This document shows, piece after piece, positions 22,413 through 36,095 of a stretch of 64,000 nt of DNA (positions are counted from its first letter, which is position 1; the number at the start of each line of letters is the position of its first letter). A program made the position numbers and the translations under genes. Below the pieces are notes generated by a model, which was given only the letters and a program-made list of their open reading frames with translations, did not search any database and was not told the DNA's origin. The DNA is from Dioscorea cayenensis subsp. rotundata (Eukaryota > Streptophyta > Magnoliopsida > Dioscoreales > Dioscoreaceae), in NCBI RefSeq assembly GCF_009730915.1, contig NC_052488.1:22376305-22440304 (forward strand), in the 5' to 3' direction.

Positions 22413-23129
22413 CATCAAGACCCAATCGCTCACGTATCTCAGCTAAGCTAACACCAATTCCCAAGAAGTCAGCGCCGTGAACAATAGCCCTCGAATCGAA
22501 GAAATTATAACCTTATCAAGAAACAGGCAGAATTCAAATATAACAAACCAAATGAGGAGAATAAGAAAAAGAAGAAGAAGATGTGATGAGCCTTCTAAAC
22601 TTTGTTTGACAAAAATCAACAAAAAAATGTAAAATTGTATGTATAAAGATTGGACATGATGTGAGTGGCTGTTTTTCCCCGCTATTTTCAATAGCAAAAA
22701 TAGAATTTCATAACATGGTCGCATTTCAAGTGAACGGTAGGGGGTAAAAGAGAAATTAAACAATAACGGAAGGGTTGTCCAGGGTTTGTCAAAATTGGAG
22801 GGGCTGTTTGGAAATTTTTGAAATTCACGAGGGATAAACAGTAATTTTCGTAGATGCATAATCTACTTTGAGAGTTCAAGGATTAATTTTAATTTTTTTT
22901 TAATAACATTTAAGTTTTTATTTATATTACTTATGATATTAATAATTAAAAAACATTAATTACACCTAAATTATTTATATAATAAATGTCCATAAGACTA
23001 TTGAAATCTAAGATATAAAATAGTTTCTATGGTAGGGATTGTTTAATTATATTATTTTATATATGATATTATTTCAAAACTCTTCACAAAATTTTAAAAA
23101 TTCCGATGCAAAGACGGAGAAAATGCCTA

Positions 23130-23130
<1 letters not shown>

Positions 23131-23200
<70 letters not shown>
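23131..23200. repeat. (TA)n microsatellite
   Basis: Pure TA run of about 35 units; the longest dinucleotide run in the window. Confidence 0.95.
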
Positions 23201-23205
<5 letters not shown>

Positions 23206-23610
23206 ATTATTCTGAGCCCGTATTTGTTCTCATTCACATTGATTAGTTTATTTATTACTTGATGCTACAATAAAGACAAACCTATATATTGTAATAAATA
23301 AAGGTGAGGATATTTAATCTTGTTTATGTTTAAAAATGAGAAGAAGAAGAAGAAAAAGAAAGAAAGAAAGAAATGAAAACAAATCTTGTTTGGGTTCTCA
23401 CGTTTTTTTTTTCTTTTGTTTGTTAAAGATATTAATTAAAAACAAACATTTTCTTCCCATGTTCAATATTTTGCTTCGATATTTTTTTTTCAAATAATTT
23501 TTTGTCGGTACAAAATTAGCTAACAATTTGTACATTCACTGATATAAATAAAAAATTTGAGATTAAAAAACTTCCAATTTAATTGTCAAAAAATTCGAAC
23601 TATCTTGATC

Positions 23611-23612
<2 letters not shown>

Positions 23613-23644
<32 letters not shown>
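23613..23644. repeat. (AT)n microsatellite
   Basis: AT dinucleotide run of about 16 units. Confidence 0.95.
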
Positions 23645-23647
<3 letters not shown>

Positions 23648-24470
23648 TTAATGGTTATTTTTTTAAGGGTATAGTACTAATCTATTATTAATAAAGTGAT
23701 TTTTCCATTTTTTTAAAGACAAATTCAATATATAATATAAACCATGAAGAATATTAGCATATCTGTCCACAGTACACTCTAATTATTGTTTCTTCCAAAT
23801 TAAAAAAAAAATTCAAACTTTGACTAGTCAATTGCCAACTTATTAATTGCTCAAAATACCTATTTTAAAAATAAGAAAAATTCACAATCATGAATAATAA
23901 TATTTTAATAGTAAAATTAAATTAATTTATGAAATACTAGTTTTTTTTTTCAATATGGATAATTCAAATGGACTATTTTTAAAGGAAAATTCACCACCTC
24001 ACAATATACATTTGAATAGTTAAGCTCACACTAACATGTGTTTTGTTGATATTCAAAATTTCTGTTATAACAATTGACTAATTATTTTTTTATTGTCATT
24101 GAAATAATAATATAGTTGAAAATAATAACATATGATTGTGGCCTTTTCATCCTTGATTGTAAAACCATGAGAGTATAAAACTTAAAGTTTAATTATTCAC
24201 TATAGACTTTCTAATAAATCATGGCTTGTAATAAAAGACACATTATAAATTTGCATGTATATTAAATATATTATTCTTATTTTGTATTTTTTTTTTCTTT
24301 TTTTATAATTATACATAACCTTTTTAACGTCAAATTTTTTTTTTGTACAAATATAAAACATTTTACAGACTAGCAAACTTATTAAAAAAAAAAGTATTTT
24401 TTATAAAACAAAAATATTTTAAAAAAAGAACTCTAAAAATTGTTCATCTGCATTAGTGATACAGATCCAA

Positions 24471-24555
24471 TGGGCTTTTCTGTGGGCCTTTTCATATCAA
24501 ACAGTTACAGCCCAGGCCCATTAAAAACTAGGGTTTGCTCTGGATCTAGGGTTTT
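24471..24555 (+). promoter_or_regulatory. Ribosomal-protein promoter: site II and telo-box elements of RPL35
   Basis: Site II elements lie at 24471-24476 (TGGGCT), 24483-24488 (TGGGCC) and 24515-24520 (GGCCCA, complement). Two telo-box-type sequences follow at 24528-24536 and 24545-24554 (AAACCCTAG on the complement). This pairing is the known arrangement of plant ribosomal protein promoters, bound by TCP-type and telo-box-binding factors. It lies 100-185 bp before the ATG. Confidence 0.85.
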
Positions 24556-24653
24556 AATACGCGCGACGAGTCCCATTCGATCTGCAAATAGCCGCGGCGG
24601 AGAAGAGAGGAGCTAGAGCGAAACCTCATCGGCGGCGAGAGGCGGCGATTACA

Positions 24654-26894
<2,241 letters not shown>

Positions 26895-28445
26895 TTGAGA
26901 ATATGCTCTTGACCTTCCTTCATCTTTATAACTTGGATCCTGATTGGATATTAGTTATATTGTTTAGTTTTGGTTTTATGAGCATTATCATATGAGTTTT
27001 TTTACCCCTGAAGAACTGTAGACATATCCTTTGCCTCTTTTATTACAGAACTTCGCCCATTGATGTTACTTTACATGTCCGAGATGTTTAATTTTTGGTG
27101 TTATTTTCAATTTTCCTATGTTTTATGTTGTATCTCAGGTTATGCATATCTCCATATGGTATACTATATGGATCGTTTTTTATAAGTCTCGCTGTCAAAA
27201 CTTGTGTTCAGGTTGTGGGGGAGAAACTCATGCATTGGTTGATGAAATATTCAATACTTTTTGGTTTGTCATGTTAGTAAATAATTTTGTGTTGCAATAG
27301 CCATGTGGGTAAGTTTGTTATTTGAATTTAACGCCTTGTAAAATTAGAATTAAGTAGTGAAAGGTCTTTGGTTTTGTTAAAATTTTATTTTATTTTTTTG
27401 TTAAATATAAAAAATGATTTCTGTTGAAAATCTAAAAGTAACTCCTATAACGTTAATGATAAATGATTTACCCTTAGCAATTTCCTTTGGGGTGTCATCA
27501 CTCTGTTTATTGACAAATTTTTGCTAGATTCTGAGGGATGTCATAATGTTAATTTATTGTAGTAGTCTATGTTTTTTCCCTTTTAGCCTTTTGATCTCAA
27601 TATAACAGTGGCTTATTCATATTTAAAAAAAAAAAAAAAGGTTAAATAGGGAAATTGTCATGTAACAGTCTAATACTTGATCCTTAATCGTCTATGATGT
27701 GATGGGGTTAAAAAAAAATAAAAAAAAAAAGTTTTATATTTATTTTTATTTTAAAAATTTGGATAAAATAAATAAATAAGTAGAGGGTCATTCCCCTAGG
27801 TATGTTACAACTCATAAAGCCTATTCAGTCTCAAACCTTCACTCTGTTTTTATTGTATATTGAAATTATGATTTTATTATGATGTGATGGGGTTAATACT
27901 TAATCCTTAATAATATATGATTGGAAGCTCATTTGACAAATAAGAGAAAATGTCAATAATCAACTTTTAAATTTTGTACTCCAAGCGATTGACTTTATCT
28001 TGTTTTTTGAGTTGTTGAAGATTAATTTAAAACAACTCAGAACGTGAAAATTACTCATTATAATATTTTAAGTATAATTTGACCTGTTTTTCATGATCAT
28101 TACTTTTAAAAACTATAAAAATTTGAACCTAAATGCACCCAGCCAGATGGAATTCAATGCTTGCATTGAATTGTTTTATGAACATCATAATGATATGAAT
28201 AATTAAAGAAAACTCTTTATTTAGACCCCGTCAATTTTATTAAATAATTAGAGCAAGTGATCTCATTAATTATGTGTTTCCATTTTATATGCCGGATTGG
28301 GTGGGTTGTGATTCTTGTGAATCACTTATCTTGATCTCATTTAATTAAAAGATAATCTTTTGATTGCTCTTAATCTTAAGGATTCCCTTTTGGATTTATA
28401 TGTCCTTTCATTCTACTGATTCATCAGTCTCTTCAGACTCTTTCA
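26895..28445. other. Spacer between RPL35 and the lipase-like gene
   Basis: Holds the RPL35 3' UTR and AT-rich DNA with poly-A tracts near 27624-27640 and 27710-27731. No gene or repeat recognised. The last 50-100 bases are probably the leader of the downstream gene. Confidence 0.5.
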
Positions 28446-30179
28446 ATGGTAAAGTGTCCCTTCTTTTCTTTAATTTCTCTCTTTATTTCTTCTGCTTTTT
28501 TTTTTTAATCATTTTATCATCTTTTATTTCATTTTGAATTTTACAGGATCAAAGTTCAGAAATTTTCATTTTTGAAGAGGTATCATCAAAACATGAAAGT
28601 TTTAACAAATTATTATGAAAATTCATGTTATGTTGATCATCATGGTTGATCTTTTTTTAATTTCAGGAGTTCATATTTAATCCAAGAGGAGTAAAGCTCT
28701 TCACTTGCAGATGGCTTCCAAAAACCAAAGAACCAAAAGCTCTAATGTTCATTTGCCATGGTACATACACACTTCACAATCTTTCCATTTCTTTCTAACT
28801 TACACCAATTCAAAGTTTTATAAACACTCTGAAATATTTCCCAGGTTATGCCATGGAATGCAGTATTTCAATGAGAGGTAAACAACTATAAACACTCTCT
28901 TTGCATGTTCACTGATGAAATATAATGAAACCTTTAATGAACTCATGCACACATTGTTCAGGCACTGGAACTAGACTTGCAGAAGCTGGCTATGCAGTGT
29001 ATGGAATTGACTATGAAGGCCATGGAAAATCCTCTGGACTTCAAGGCTATATACCGAGTTTCGACAATCTTGTTAATGATTGTTCAAACTATTTCATCAG
29101 CATTTGTGGTATGAAATATTATTATAATTACTGTAAATTTCAATCATGAACTCAGTTTGTATTCAATTTGTTTTCTGTGATTCAAGAGAAACCAGAAAAC
29201 AAGAAAAGAAGAAGGTTTCTACTTGGAGAGTCTATGGGAGGTGCTGTACTTCTTCTTCTTCACAGAAAGGAACCTTCTTTTTGGGATGGAGCTATTCTTG
29301 TTGCTCCAATGTGCAAGGTGTGTTCTTCTTCTCTTTTCATTTATTTATTTATTTATTTTGAGTTTTTTTTTATAAAAAAAAAAAACATTTTAATTTTTTA
29401 CTGTTCATGTGTATTAATTATCTCAGTTAGCTGAAGAAATCAAGCCTCATCCCATTGTGATAAAGATATTGAAGAAGCTCTGCAACATCATCCCAACATG
29501 GAAAGTAACTCCCACTCAAGATATCATAGACATTGCCTTCAAAAGCCCTGAATTCAGACAAGAAGTATATACATACATACATACATATATAGTTCACAAA
29601 TTCAACATGTTCTTATTTTTTTTACAAATAATTTGTAGGTTCGATGTAATCCATATTGTTATAAAGGAAGGCCTCGACTAAAGACAGCTGATGAACTTCT
29701 TACTGTCAGTTTAGACATTGAACATAATTTGCATCGAGTAAGTATGATATAATAGTTTCAGACAATGTTTTTTTTTTTTTACTAATTAATAGGCGACAAG
29801 CGTCCTCCATTTATAATGTATTGTATTTGCTTTGATACTACCTTTAATGTTATGCCTAAAGGTGACTCTGCCATTCTTGGTTGTTCACGGCGGAGATGAC
29901 ATTGTCACTGATCCTTCAGTTAGCAAACTACTCTATGAGTTGGCCGGTAGCGAAGACAAGACTTTCAAGTTATACTCGGGAATGTGGCATGCTCTCACCT
30001 CCGGTGAGCCTCCAGGAAACATTAATCTCGTATTTTTTGACATCATTGCATGGCTAGATGAAAGGTCGTGCGCCGACACTGCCACCGAGCAATCTTCAGA
30101 GACAGAACTGAAGGTGAAGCATGATCAACAACAAGAGTCCTCAGTGCCTCAAGGCAGCAACAGGTTCCTTGAGAACTAG
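28446..30179 (+). CDS. Monoacylglycerol lipase / caffeoylshikimate esterase-like hydrolase
   Basis: Nine exons (28446-28448, 28547-28579, 28667-28760, 28845-28877, 28962-29108, 29187-29317, 29427-29564, 29639-29737, 29862-30179) encode 331 residues. The fold is an alpha/beta hydrolase of the plant MAGL group (Hydrolase_4 family). Visible motifs are the oxyanion loop FICHGYAMEC, DYEGHGKSSGLQGY, the nucleophile elbow LLGESMGGAV (Ser about 119), the acid HGGDDIVTD (Asp about 239) and SGMWHAL (His about 269). The triad is complete. Members hydrolyse monoacylglycerols or lysolipids, and one clade cleaves caffeoyl shikimate in lignin synthesis; which applies here is not decidable. The start codon is the last three bases of exon 1. 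A 40-residue polar C-terminal tail (TATEQSSETELKVKHDQQQE) extends past the domain. Confidence 0.92.
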
Positions 30180-30640
30180 TTGTGATGGTTGGTATTTACA
30201 TAAAAAGATAAAGTGAGTTACTAGTCATGGAAGTTGAGTTGAAGGACTTCTTCATATTGTTTATTGATTTAAACCATCTTTAATTATACCATAATTGTTT
30301 GATGTTAATATTTCAAAATAAGAATTGAAATTACCTGTTTCTCATGAGTTTATGCATTTGCCTGGGGTCCATAACTGTACACAAAGATTTCAATTTGTTA
30401 AAAAGGAAATTATCAAATAACACAAGGGTATAAACGCAAAAAACCGGCCCAAGACCAAACCCAACACATACCTACATATGAGAACTAAGCCCATGAATCC
30501 GAGCCCACTAAATTGGGCTTAAACTCCAAAATAGAAAGGAGAGGGTCACGTGCGCCGCATGCCGCAACGCTCTCCTTGTCTCCCTGAAGAGTAGCAGCTA
30601 TAAAAGCCTCGCGGGAACGGAGCACCAGATCTCCGGCACG
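30180..30640. other. Spacer and promoter of the UDP-glucuronate decarboxylase gene
   Basis: The left part holds the 3' UTR of the lipase-like gene. The right part has several GGCCCA/GCCCA and TGGGCT site II type elements at about 30445-30520, then the G-box and TATA box listed separately. Confidence 0.5.
30547..30605 (+). promoter_or_regulatory. G-box and TATA box of the UXS gene
   Basis: CACGTG lies at 30547-30552 inside GTCACGTGCG, and TATAAAA at 30599-30605. The TATA box is only 36 bp before the first ATG (30641). If this box is used the leader is extremely short. Confidence 0.55.
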
Positions 30641-33600
30641 ATGAAGCAGCTCCACAAGCAAGCAAGCCTCAACCAGCACCTCCAGATGCCCACCCACTCC
30701 GCCAAGCCCTCCAAGCCCCCTCCCCGCTCCGGCGCCGCCCGCTCCGCCGCCTCCTACCTCCTCCGTGAGCAACGTCTTCTCTTTGTCCTCGTCGGTGCTT
30801 TCCTTGCCGCCTCCTTCTTTCTCCTCCGCCCTTCTCTCCCGGTACCCATCTCTCACCCTTCCACCTCCCACCTTATCCTCCCCCAACCCACCTACACCCT
30901 TCCCACCACCCCCTTCTCCGCCGCCCGCCGAGTTCCGGCTGCTCTTAAGCAGCGCGGACGCCGTGTTGTTGTCACTGGCGGAGCTGGGTTCGTTGGGAGT
31001 CACCTCGTCGACAAGCTCATCGCCCGCGGTGACAGCGTCATCGTGATCGATAACTTTTTTACAGGGCGGAAGGAGAATTTGGTCCACCACTTCGGTGATC
31101 CGAGGTTTGAGCTGATCCGGCATGATGTTGTGGAGCCGATCTTGCTGGAAGTGGATCAGATCTATCATCTCGCTTGCCCCGCTTCTCCTGTGCATTATAA
31201 GTACAATCCCATCAAGACTATCATATCCTTCTTCATTGTTTCCTGATCTGATAAAATTGGTTGCTTTGCTTTTGCGTTTTTCTTATTGGTGGGATTTTTC
31301 CGTGATTTTCTACTATGATTTGTGTTCCTCTTGTGCGATTTCATGTAGGCCGCTGATCTGATTGAATGAATTATCCTCTGTAATGGCTTCTAACTAGTAA
31401 GCTTTGATGGAATTATGGGTTTGTGGGGCAGTTTTGGTGTTTCATTGTTTGGTTGTGGTGGATTTTCTTTGCCGATTTGGAGAAATGTTGTGAATTTCTA
31501 TGGTTTTTTAAGGTTTAGTGAGTTGTTTTAGAAAAGATGCAGACCTTTTTTTCTTTCTATTTAATTGGTTTCTTTTGTTACTTTAGCTAGATGCAGTAGT
31601 TGTTGGTTGGTAGGAATGCTTGCAATTCTTTCAGTTTTTAGACATCACTGTCTGTTAGTTTCTTTCACTAGTCTCACTGTAATGATAAGTTTCTTCTTTG
31701 GATGGATCATGGATAAACAGTTGTAATTGGATTGAGGTATATGCATGAGGAGAAAATGGAGCAAGAATGTTTTTTTTTTTTCTTATAGTAAAATGAGATG
31801 ATGAGATACTGAATGAAACATTTTCGATAAAATCAGTGTAGAGACTTGTTTAGATCATGAATAAGTATTGCATGCATGACGTAAGATATGAAGTTTTGTC
31901 TGGATCCTTAACGATGAGTACAAGACAAATGTGATGGGAACCTTGAACATGCTGGGCTTGGCAAAAAGGATTGGTGCTCGGTTCTTGCTAACAAGCACAA
32001 GTGAGGTTTATGGTGACCCGCTTGAGCACCCTCAGAAGGAAACTTATTGGGGCCATGTTAATCCTATAGGTATGCCGCCTTGCAATTTTAAATTGGTTTG
32101 ATCTGTATGCTTGGCTACTGAAAGGCCATCACTGTTTTGCTTTGTGCTGTAAATATTGTATTGTGTTTAGGTGTAAGGAGCTGTTATGATGAAGGGAAAA
32201 GGACAGCAGAAACGTTAACTATGGATTATCATCGAGGTGCTGAGGTTGAGGTATGTTTGCTTTTTATCTTGTAGCATTACAAAAACATACTTTTAATGTT
32301 TCTAGAAGTCTAGCGTTATCTCTTTCGAATGGATTGGTGTTGAGTGAGGGAAATATTTTAATTTGTTAAATAGTTATCCCATCCAATAGGGATAAGAAAA
32401 CCCCATAGTTTCTTCTCCCGTTTTGGGTAGGTTCTGACCAGACCATGAATCTTGGTATTGTATTGTGCTGTCAACAATGTTGGCTTTTCTTGTTTTTTAT
32501 CATGTTAACATTTGAGTGTAGGTGATGCCTTGTAGGAGCCATTAGGTCTTGGTTCTTGACCTTTTGTTGGAAGATATATCACAGATTTTCCATGATAAGC
32601 TTTCAACTATATGTTGGAATGGCTATTAGTGTTTGTTCTAGAACTTGACAATTAAAGTGGAGTGGGTTACTGTTTTTTCAGGTGCGTATTGCACGTATTT
32701 TCAATACATATGGTCCTCGCATGTGCTTGGATGACGGGCGTGTTGTTAGCAATTTTGTTGCACAGGTTTGTTCGCAACATAGACTATTGTTTATTTTTAT
32801 TTAGTTGTCTTAATGAAGCAACTACTTTTTTTAAGATCATCAAGGATTAATAGGGTCAAGATGTACTAATCATAAAAGTATGCTTTGTAGGCCCTTCGTA
32901 GACAGCCAATGACCGTTTACGGTGATGGAAAACAAACTCGAAGTTTTCAGTATGTATCTGATCTGGTATGAAGTTTACTTCTTGTCTGCATGCATATTTG
33001 TTTTCCATGTTATGTTAGAAAGTATAAACCCACATATACACACCTATGACAACCTCATATTTGTAGATCAGCTTTTGCTGAATAAAGTTGGCCATAAATG
33101 GAATTCAAGAAGTATAGCTTTTGAAAGATCCTCTGTTCTTGTGTTGTGTTTCCTTTAAACCTTCAGTTTGCCTGTAATTAGCTGAGCATGCTTACTTTTT
33201 GCACGCCTCTGATGATAAAATTTGTTTCTTGATCATATAAGCATGGGAAATGGTTAACAATCACTTCTCAAATTGCAACTTTATGAAGTCTTGAAGATAT
33301 TAGTTGCCAATGCCACCTTTTGTTGTAATGACTCTATAGGTCAAAATCTAAAACAGTCTCACTTAATTTTTCATCTTAGAGGAATTGTTGATAATTTACC
33401 TTTGTGCAATTTAAAGACATGACAGTCTAACTGACCACTCAGCTTATGCATATGTGCTCTTACCATCTTTATCTTGAAGGAGATAACTCAACTACTCCCT
33501 CTAGGAATCCATTTAATGACTGTACTGACTTGGGCTCAGCAAAGTCCAGCATGTTCCAGTTGTTGACCGTGAGAACCATCCTTAGTTCTAGATTTAATAA

Positions 33601-34635
33601 ATAACTCTTGGAGAAAATTGTTAATGGTTATGAAGCCACAGGTGGGCAAGGGTAATCAAGTGACTTTTTGTATAACAAGTGTTAGTTATTGCTGAAGTTT
33701 TAGGAATGAAAATTCCAAGGATTCTCTGTTTTTTTGTGACATCTCATTAACGCGCATATCAGAAAATGGTGATTGGAGCCTTCCATGGCTCTACCTCATA
33801 AAGCACTGATGCATTAATTATGAGGTCAAAAGATTGATAGCTGCCATCCTCTTTTACATGTTAGACTTGTCCTTGCACATTGCAGACAACTTGTTTTTGA
33901 TGTTTTCAGTAACATAAAATCTGCTGTCTCACTCTGATCTGGATCATTCATATTTCCAGTCTACTGAAATTTGAGAGTTTATATTTCCTTAGATGGAAAA
34001 TTGGAAGAGGTGGATCTTTCTTAGCCATATTAAATGTGTTGTGACAGAATCTATAGGTTGAGGACAACTAGTAATTACCAATTCATGCAGATGCTTGTCA
34101 ATTTTGTGTATGCATCAAAAACAGAAACGTAGAGGTGGTACATATTCTTAGATCATGAATTATATATATTGATAAACTTGTATACTATTCAAAATAAATG
34201 CAATATGAAAGACATTTTCTATTGAATGCATTTGCTTAAACTTGCTAGGTTGATGGATTGGTTGCACTAATGGAAAGTGACCACATTGGACCTTTCAACT
34301 TGGGAAATCCTGGAGAGTTCACCATGCTGGAGCTTGCTGAGGTTCACCATGAACACAAACCAATACATTCTACCATTCACTTTATTCATTTGTAACATAA
34401 CTTCACATATGTTTACGGAATGCCTGCTCTTATGATGTAGGTTGTCAAGGAAACAATCGATCCTGATGCGACCATCGATTTTAAAGAGAACACTGCAGAT
34501 GACCCTCACATGAGGAAACCAGATATCACCAAGGCAAAAGAACTTCTGAATTGGGAGCCGAAGGTCTCGTTGCGAGAAGGGCTTCCGTTGATGGTTACCG
34601 ATTTCAGGAAACGGATTTTGGACGAGGAGAACTGA
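30641..34635 (+). CDS. UXS: UDP-glucuronate decarboxylase (UDP-xylose synthase), membrane-anchored type
   Basis: Seven exons (30641-31222, 31922-32069, 32171-32250, 32682-32765, 32891-32965, 34249-34341, 34441-34635) encode 418 residues. The enzyme converts UDP-glucuronate to UDP-xylose with bound NAD, supplying xylose for xylan and xyloglucan. It belongs to the short-chain dehydrogenase superfamily. A cytosolic N-terminus is followed by a single membrane anchor at about 46-62 ([17 protein letters not shown]), so it is a type II Golgi protein like Arabidopsis UXS2/UXS4. The NAD-binding motif [10 protein letters not shown] is at 113-122. The catalytic Thr/Ser region is [10 protein letters not shown], and the Tyr-x3-Lys pair is in [11 protein letters not shown] (Tyr 249, Lys 253). 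The sequence [10 protein letters not shown] and the C-terminal TDFRKRI are also typical. The first intron is of the U12 AT-AC class. The fifth intron is long (1,283 bp). Confidence 0.96.
31223..31921 (+). other. U12-type AT-AC intron in UXS
   Basis: The intron starts ATATCCTT, the exact U12 5' splice-site consensus, right after the codon ATC. It ends in AC at 31920-31921. A branch-site match TCCTTAAC lies at 31905-31912, about 10 bases before the acceptor. Joining NPIKTI to KTNVMGTL reproduces the conserved UXS sequence exactly. No GT-AG alternative gives that join. Confidence 0.92.
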
Positions 34636-34807
34636 TCACAACTTCTGTCTGTACAATATGAAAAAGAAACCCATCAGAGTACCCATTAATTTGAATTTAT
34701 TTATGCATTCTATCAGTAGTACTCATTGCCAACGTTTGATTTTTTCAGGCACACAGGCAATGTTTTTTATCTCCATAGTTCCTTCTAGATCAGCCATGAT
34801 CCAATAC

Positions 34808-34843
<36 letters not shown>

Positions 34844-35106
34844 GTAAGCAATTTGGTTTTGTGTGCTTTTATTATTAGCATTATGCATCAACACCATCCA
34901 GGAAGCATTCTTGTTTTATATAAACATTCATTTTGTTGTTGTTATATTTAATTTTAGAGAAAAAATAATAGTAAGAAATAATAATAAGGAAAAATCCTTG
35001 AACATACATTGGTACATTTCTCTCACATATTGACTCCAAATACTAATATAAATACAACTAAATAAAGTACATGACTATCAAACTTAATACTTTTTTGTGA
35101 GTATTA
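34636..35106. other. Convergent spacer between UXS and the NaKR-like gene
   Basis: Holds the 3' UTRs of two converging genes and a (TA)n run at 34811-34841. No other feature seen. Confidence 0.5.
34811..34841. repeat. (TA)n microsatellite in the UXS 3' flank
   Basis: Pure TA run of about 15 units, 176 bp after the UXS stop codon; it may lie in the 3' UTR. Confidence 0.95.
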
Positions 35107-36095
35107 TTATGAAGAAGAATCCCCAGGAGTAGGCCAGAACTGAGCACTCTTAACCTTAGAGATGCTATTAAGAACTCCCAACGGCGTCACATCTCCAATC
35201 ACCGTCACCTTCTTCGCAGCAAAATCTATAAGAAATGACTTCACTCCTGTTTCAATTACCATCTATAATTAATTTTTTTTAAAAAAAAACTAAATATGTT
35301 CCTTTTTAAAATTAAATTAAATTAAAAAAAAACTACAATTCATCACCTTCCATCTTAGAGATGTGCTTCCTGACTTTGCCTTCACATCCCTTGCAATGCA
35401 AAGACACCCTCAGCACCACCACCTAATTATCAAAAGATTCAACCACATAAACATCAATCAAACATCAAACAATTAAAGCAAACAAAGGAACAAAACCACT
35501 AGTTCCAAGACCCAACCTGCTGGTTTTCTGGCTTAACAACAGCATGATCACCACTAGCATCAGCATCAGCATCAGTAACAGTAACAGTAACAGAAGAAGC
35601 AGCACTAGTACTACTAGTAACAGTAGTAACAATAGAAGATAAAGAAGAAGAAGATGATGATGATGGTTCATGATCTTCTTTATCTGGAGATGATACTGAT
35701 AAAAACTCAGGCTCAGCAAAGACATGATCATGAGAAAGAGTTACATCACTGTTAAGAAGGAAACGAGTTGAACTTCCAGGACTAGCACTTGTGTTGTTGT
35801 TAATGGTGACAAAGTTACTACTGTTTGATTTCTCAGAGCTCTTGTTGTTGGTTTTCTTCTTCTTCTTCTTGGTTTTGGAGGAGGGTGGTATTTGAGGGGG
35901 AAGTAGTGCAGGTGGTTTAAGTGGTTTGGTTCTCCGGGGATCACGGAGGTGAGGGTTGTAACGGTCAATGGCCCGGCCGGTGCCGGAGGAGATGAGAGAA
36001 CTGCCTTCTATGGTGGCACAGATGGCTGCTGTGGAAGCTGGTGAGGTGCATGAGAAGTTGAGGCCTTTCATCTCTTTGAAAAGTAAGGAAGCCAT
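35107..36095 (-). CDS. NaKR-like heavy-metal-associated (HMA) domain protein
   Basis: Three exons (36095-35517, 35422-35347, 35246-35107, transcribed leftwards) encode 264 residues. The N-terminal part has MKGLNFSCTSPASTAAICATI and GRAIDRYNPHLRDPRR, hallmarks of the SODIUM POTASSIUM ROOT DEFECTIVE family. A Lys-rich stretch (KTKKKKKKTNNK) and a long Ser/Thr-rich linker follow. The HMA domain occupies about residues 194-257, starting VVVLRVSLHCKGCEGKVRKH with the CxxC metal-binding pair, and ends near KSAQFWPTP. Arabidopsis NaKR1 is a phloem metal-binding protein affecting Na/K levels and flowering. The C-terminus is GDSSS with no CaaX box, which separates it from the isoprenylated HIPP group. 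Ligand and role here are inference. Confidence 0.93.

Larger units (their letters stand above)
18063..22866 (+). mobile_element. Decayed plant-mobile-domain element, MULE-like by inference
   Basis: This block has higher GC coding-like islands set in AT-rich spacer. Its two ends look loosely alike: the left reads GCCAAAACCCCCCACCC and the right, complemented, reads CCAAACAGCCCCTCC, each within 90 bp of the presumed border and each followed by C-rich lines ending in a CCGTT or CGGTGGTTAACGG motif. Inside are a plant-mobile-domain-like ORF region (18919-19775), an Arg/Pro-rich ORF (about 20002-20330), an N-terminal transposase-like fragment on the opposite strand near 22272-22412, and dozens of GTTTAA motifs. 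The domain occurs in several plant transposon groups, so the class is not certain. The element is broken and not intact. Exact borders and target duplications were not found. Confidence 0.6.
22870..24653. other. AT-rich spacer upstream of RPL35
   Basis: No gene is evident. The spacer holds (TA)n runs at 23131-23200 and 23613-23644, a GAA/GAAA-rich patch near 23340-23375, and poly-A/T tracts. Its last 200 bases are the RPL35 promoter and leader. Confidence 0.6.

Noticed and set aside
22443-22859. Minus-strand open frame of 138 codons at the right end of the mobile element
   Set aside because: It is hydrophobic and low-complexity, overlaps the presumed terminal sequence and shows no domain.
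30765-31046. Ser/Pro-rich plus-strand frame overlapping UXS exon 1, and a Gly-rich minus-strand frame
   Set aside because: The UXS frame explains this DNA fully. The others are compositional.
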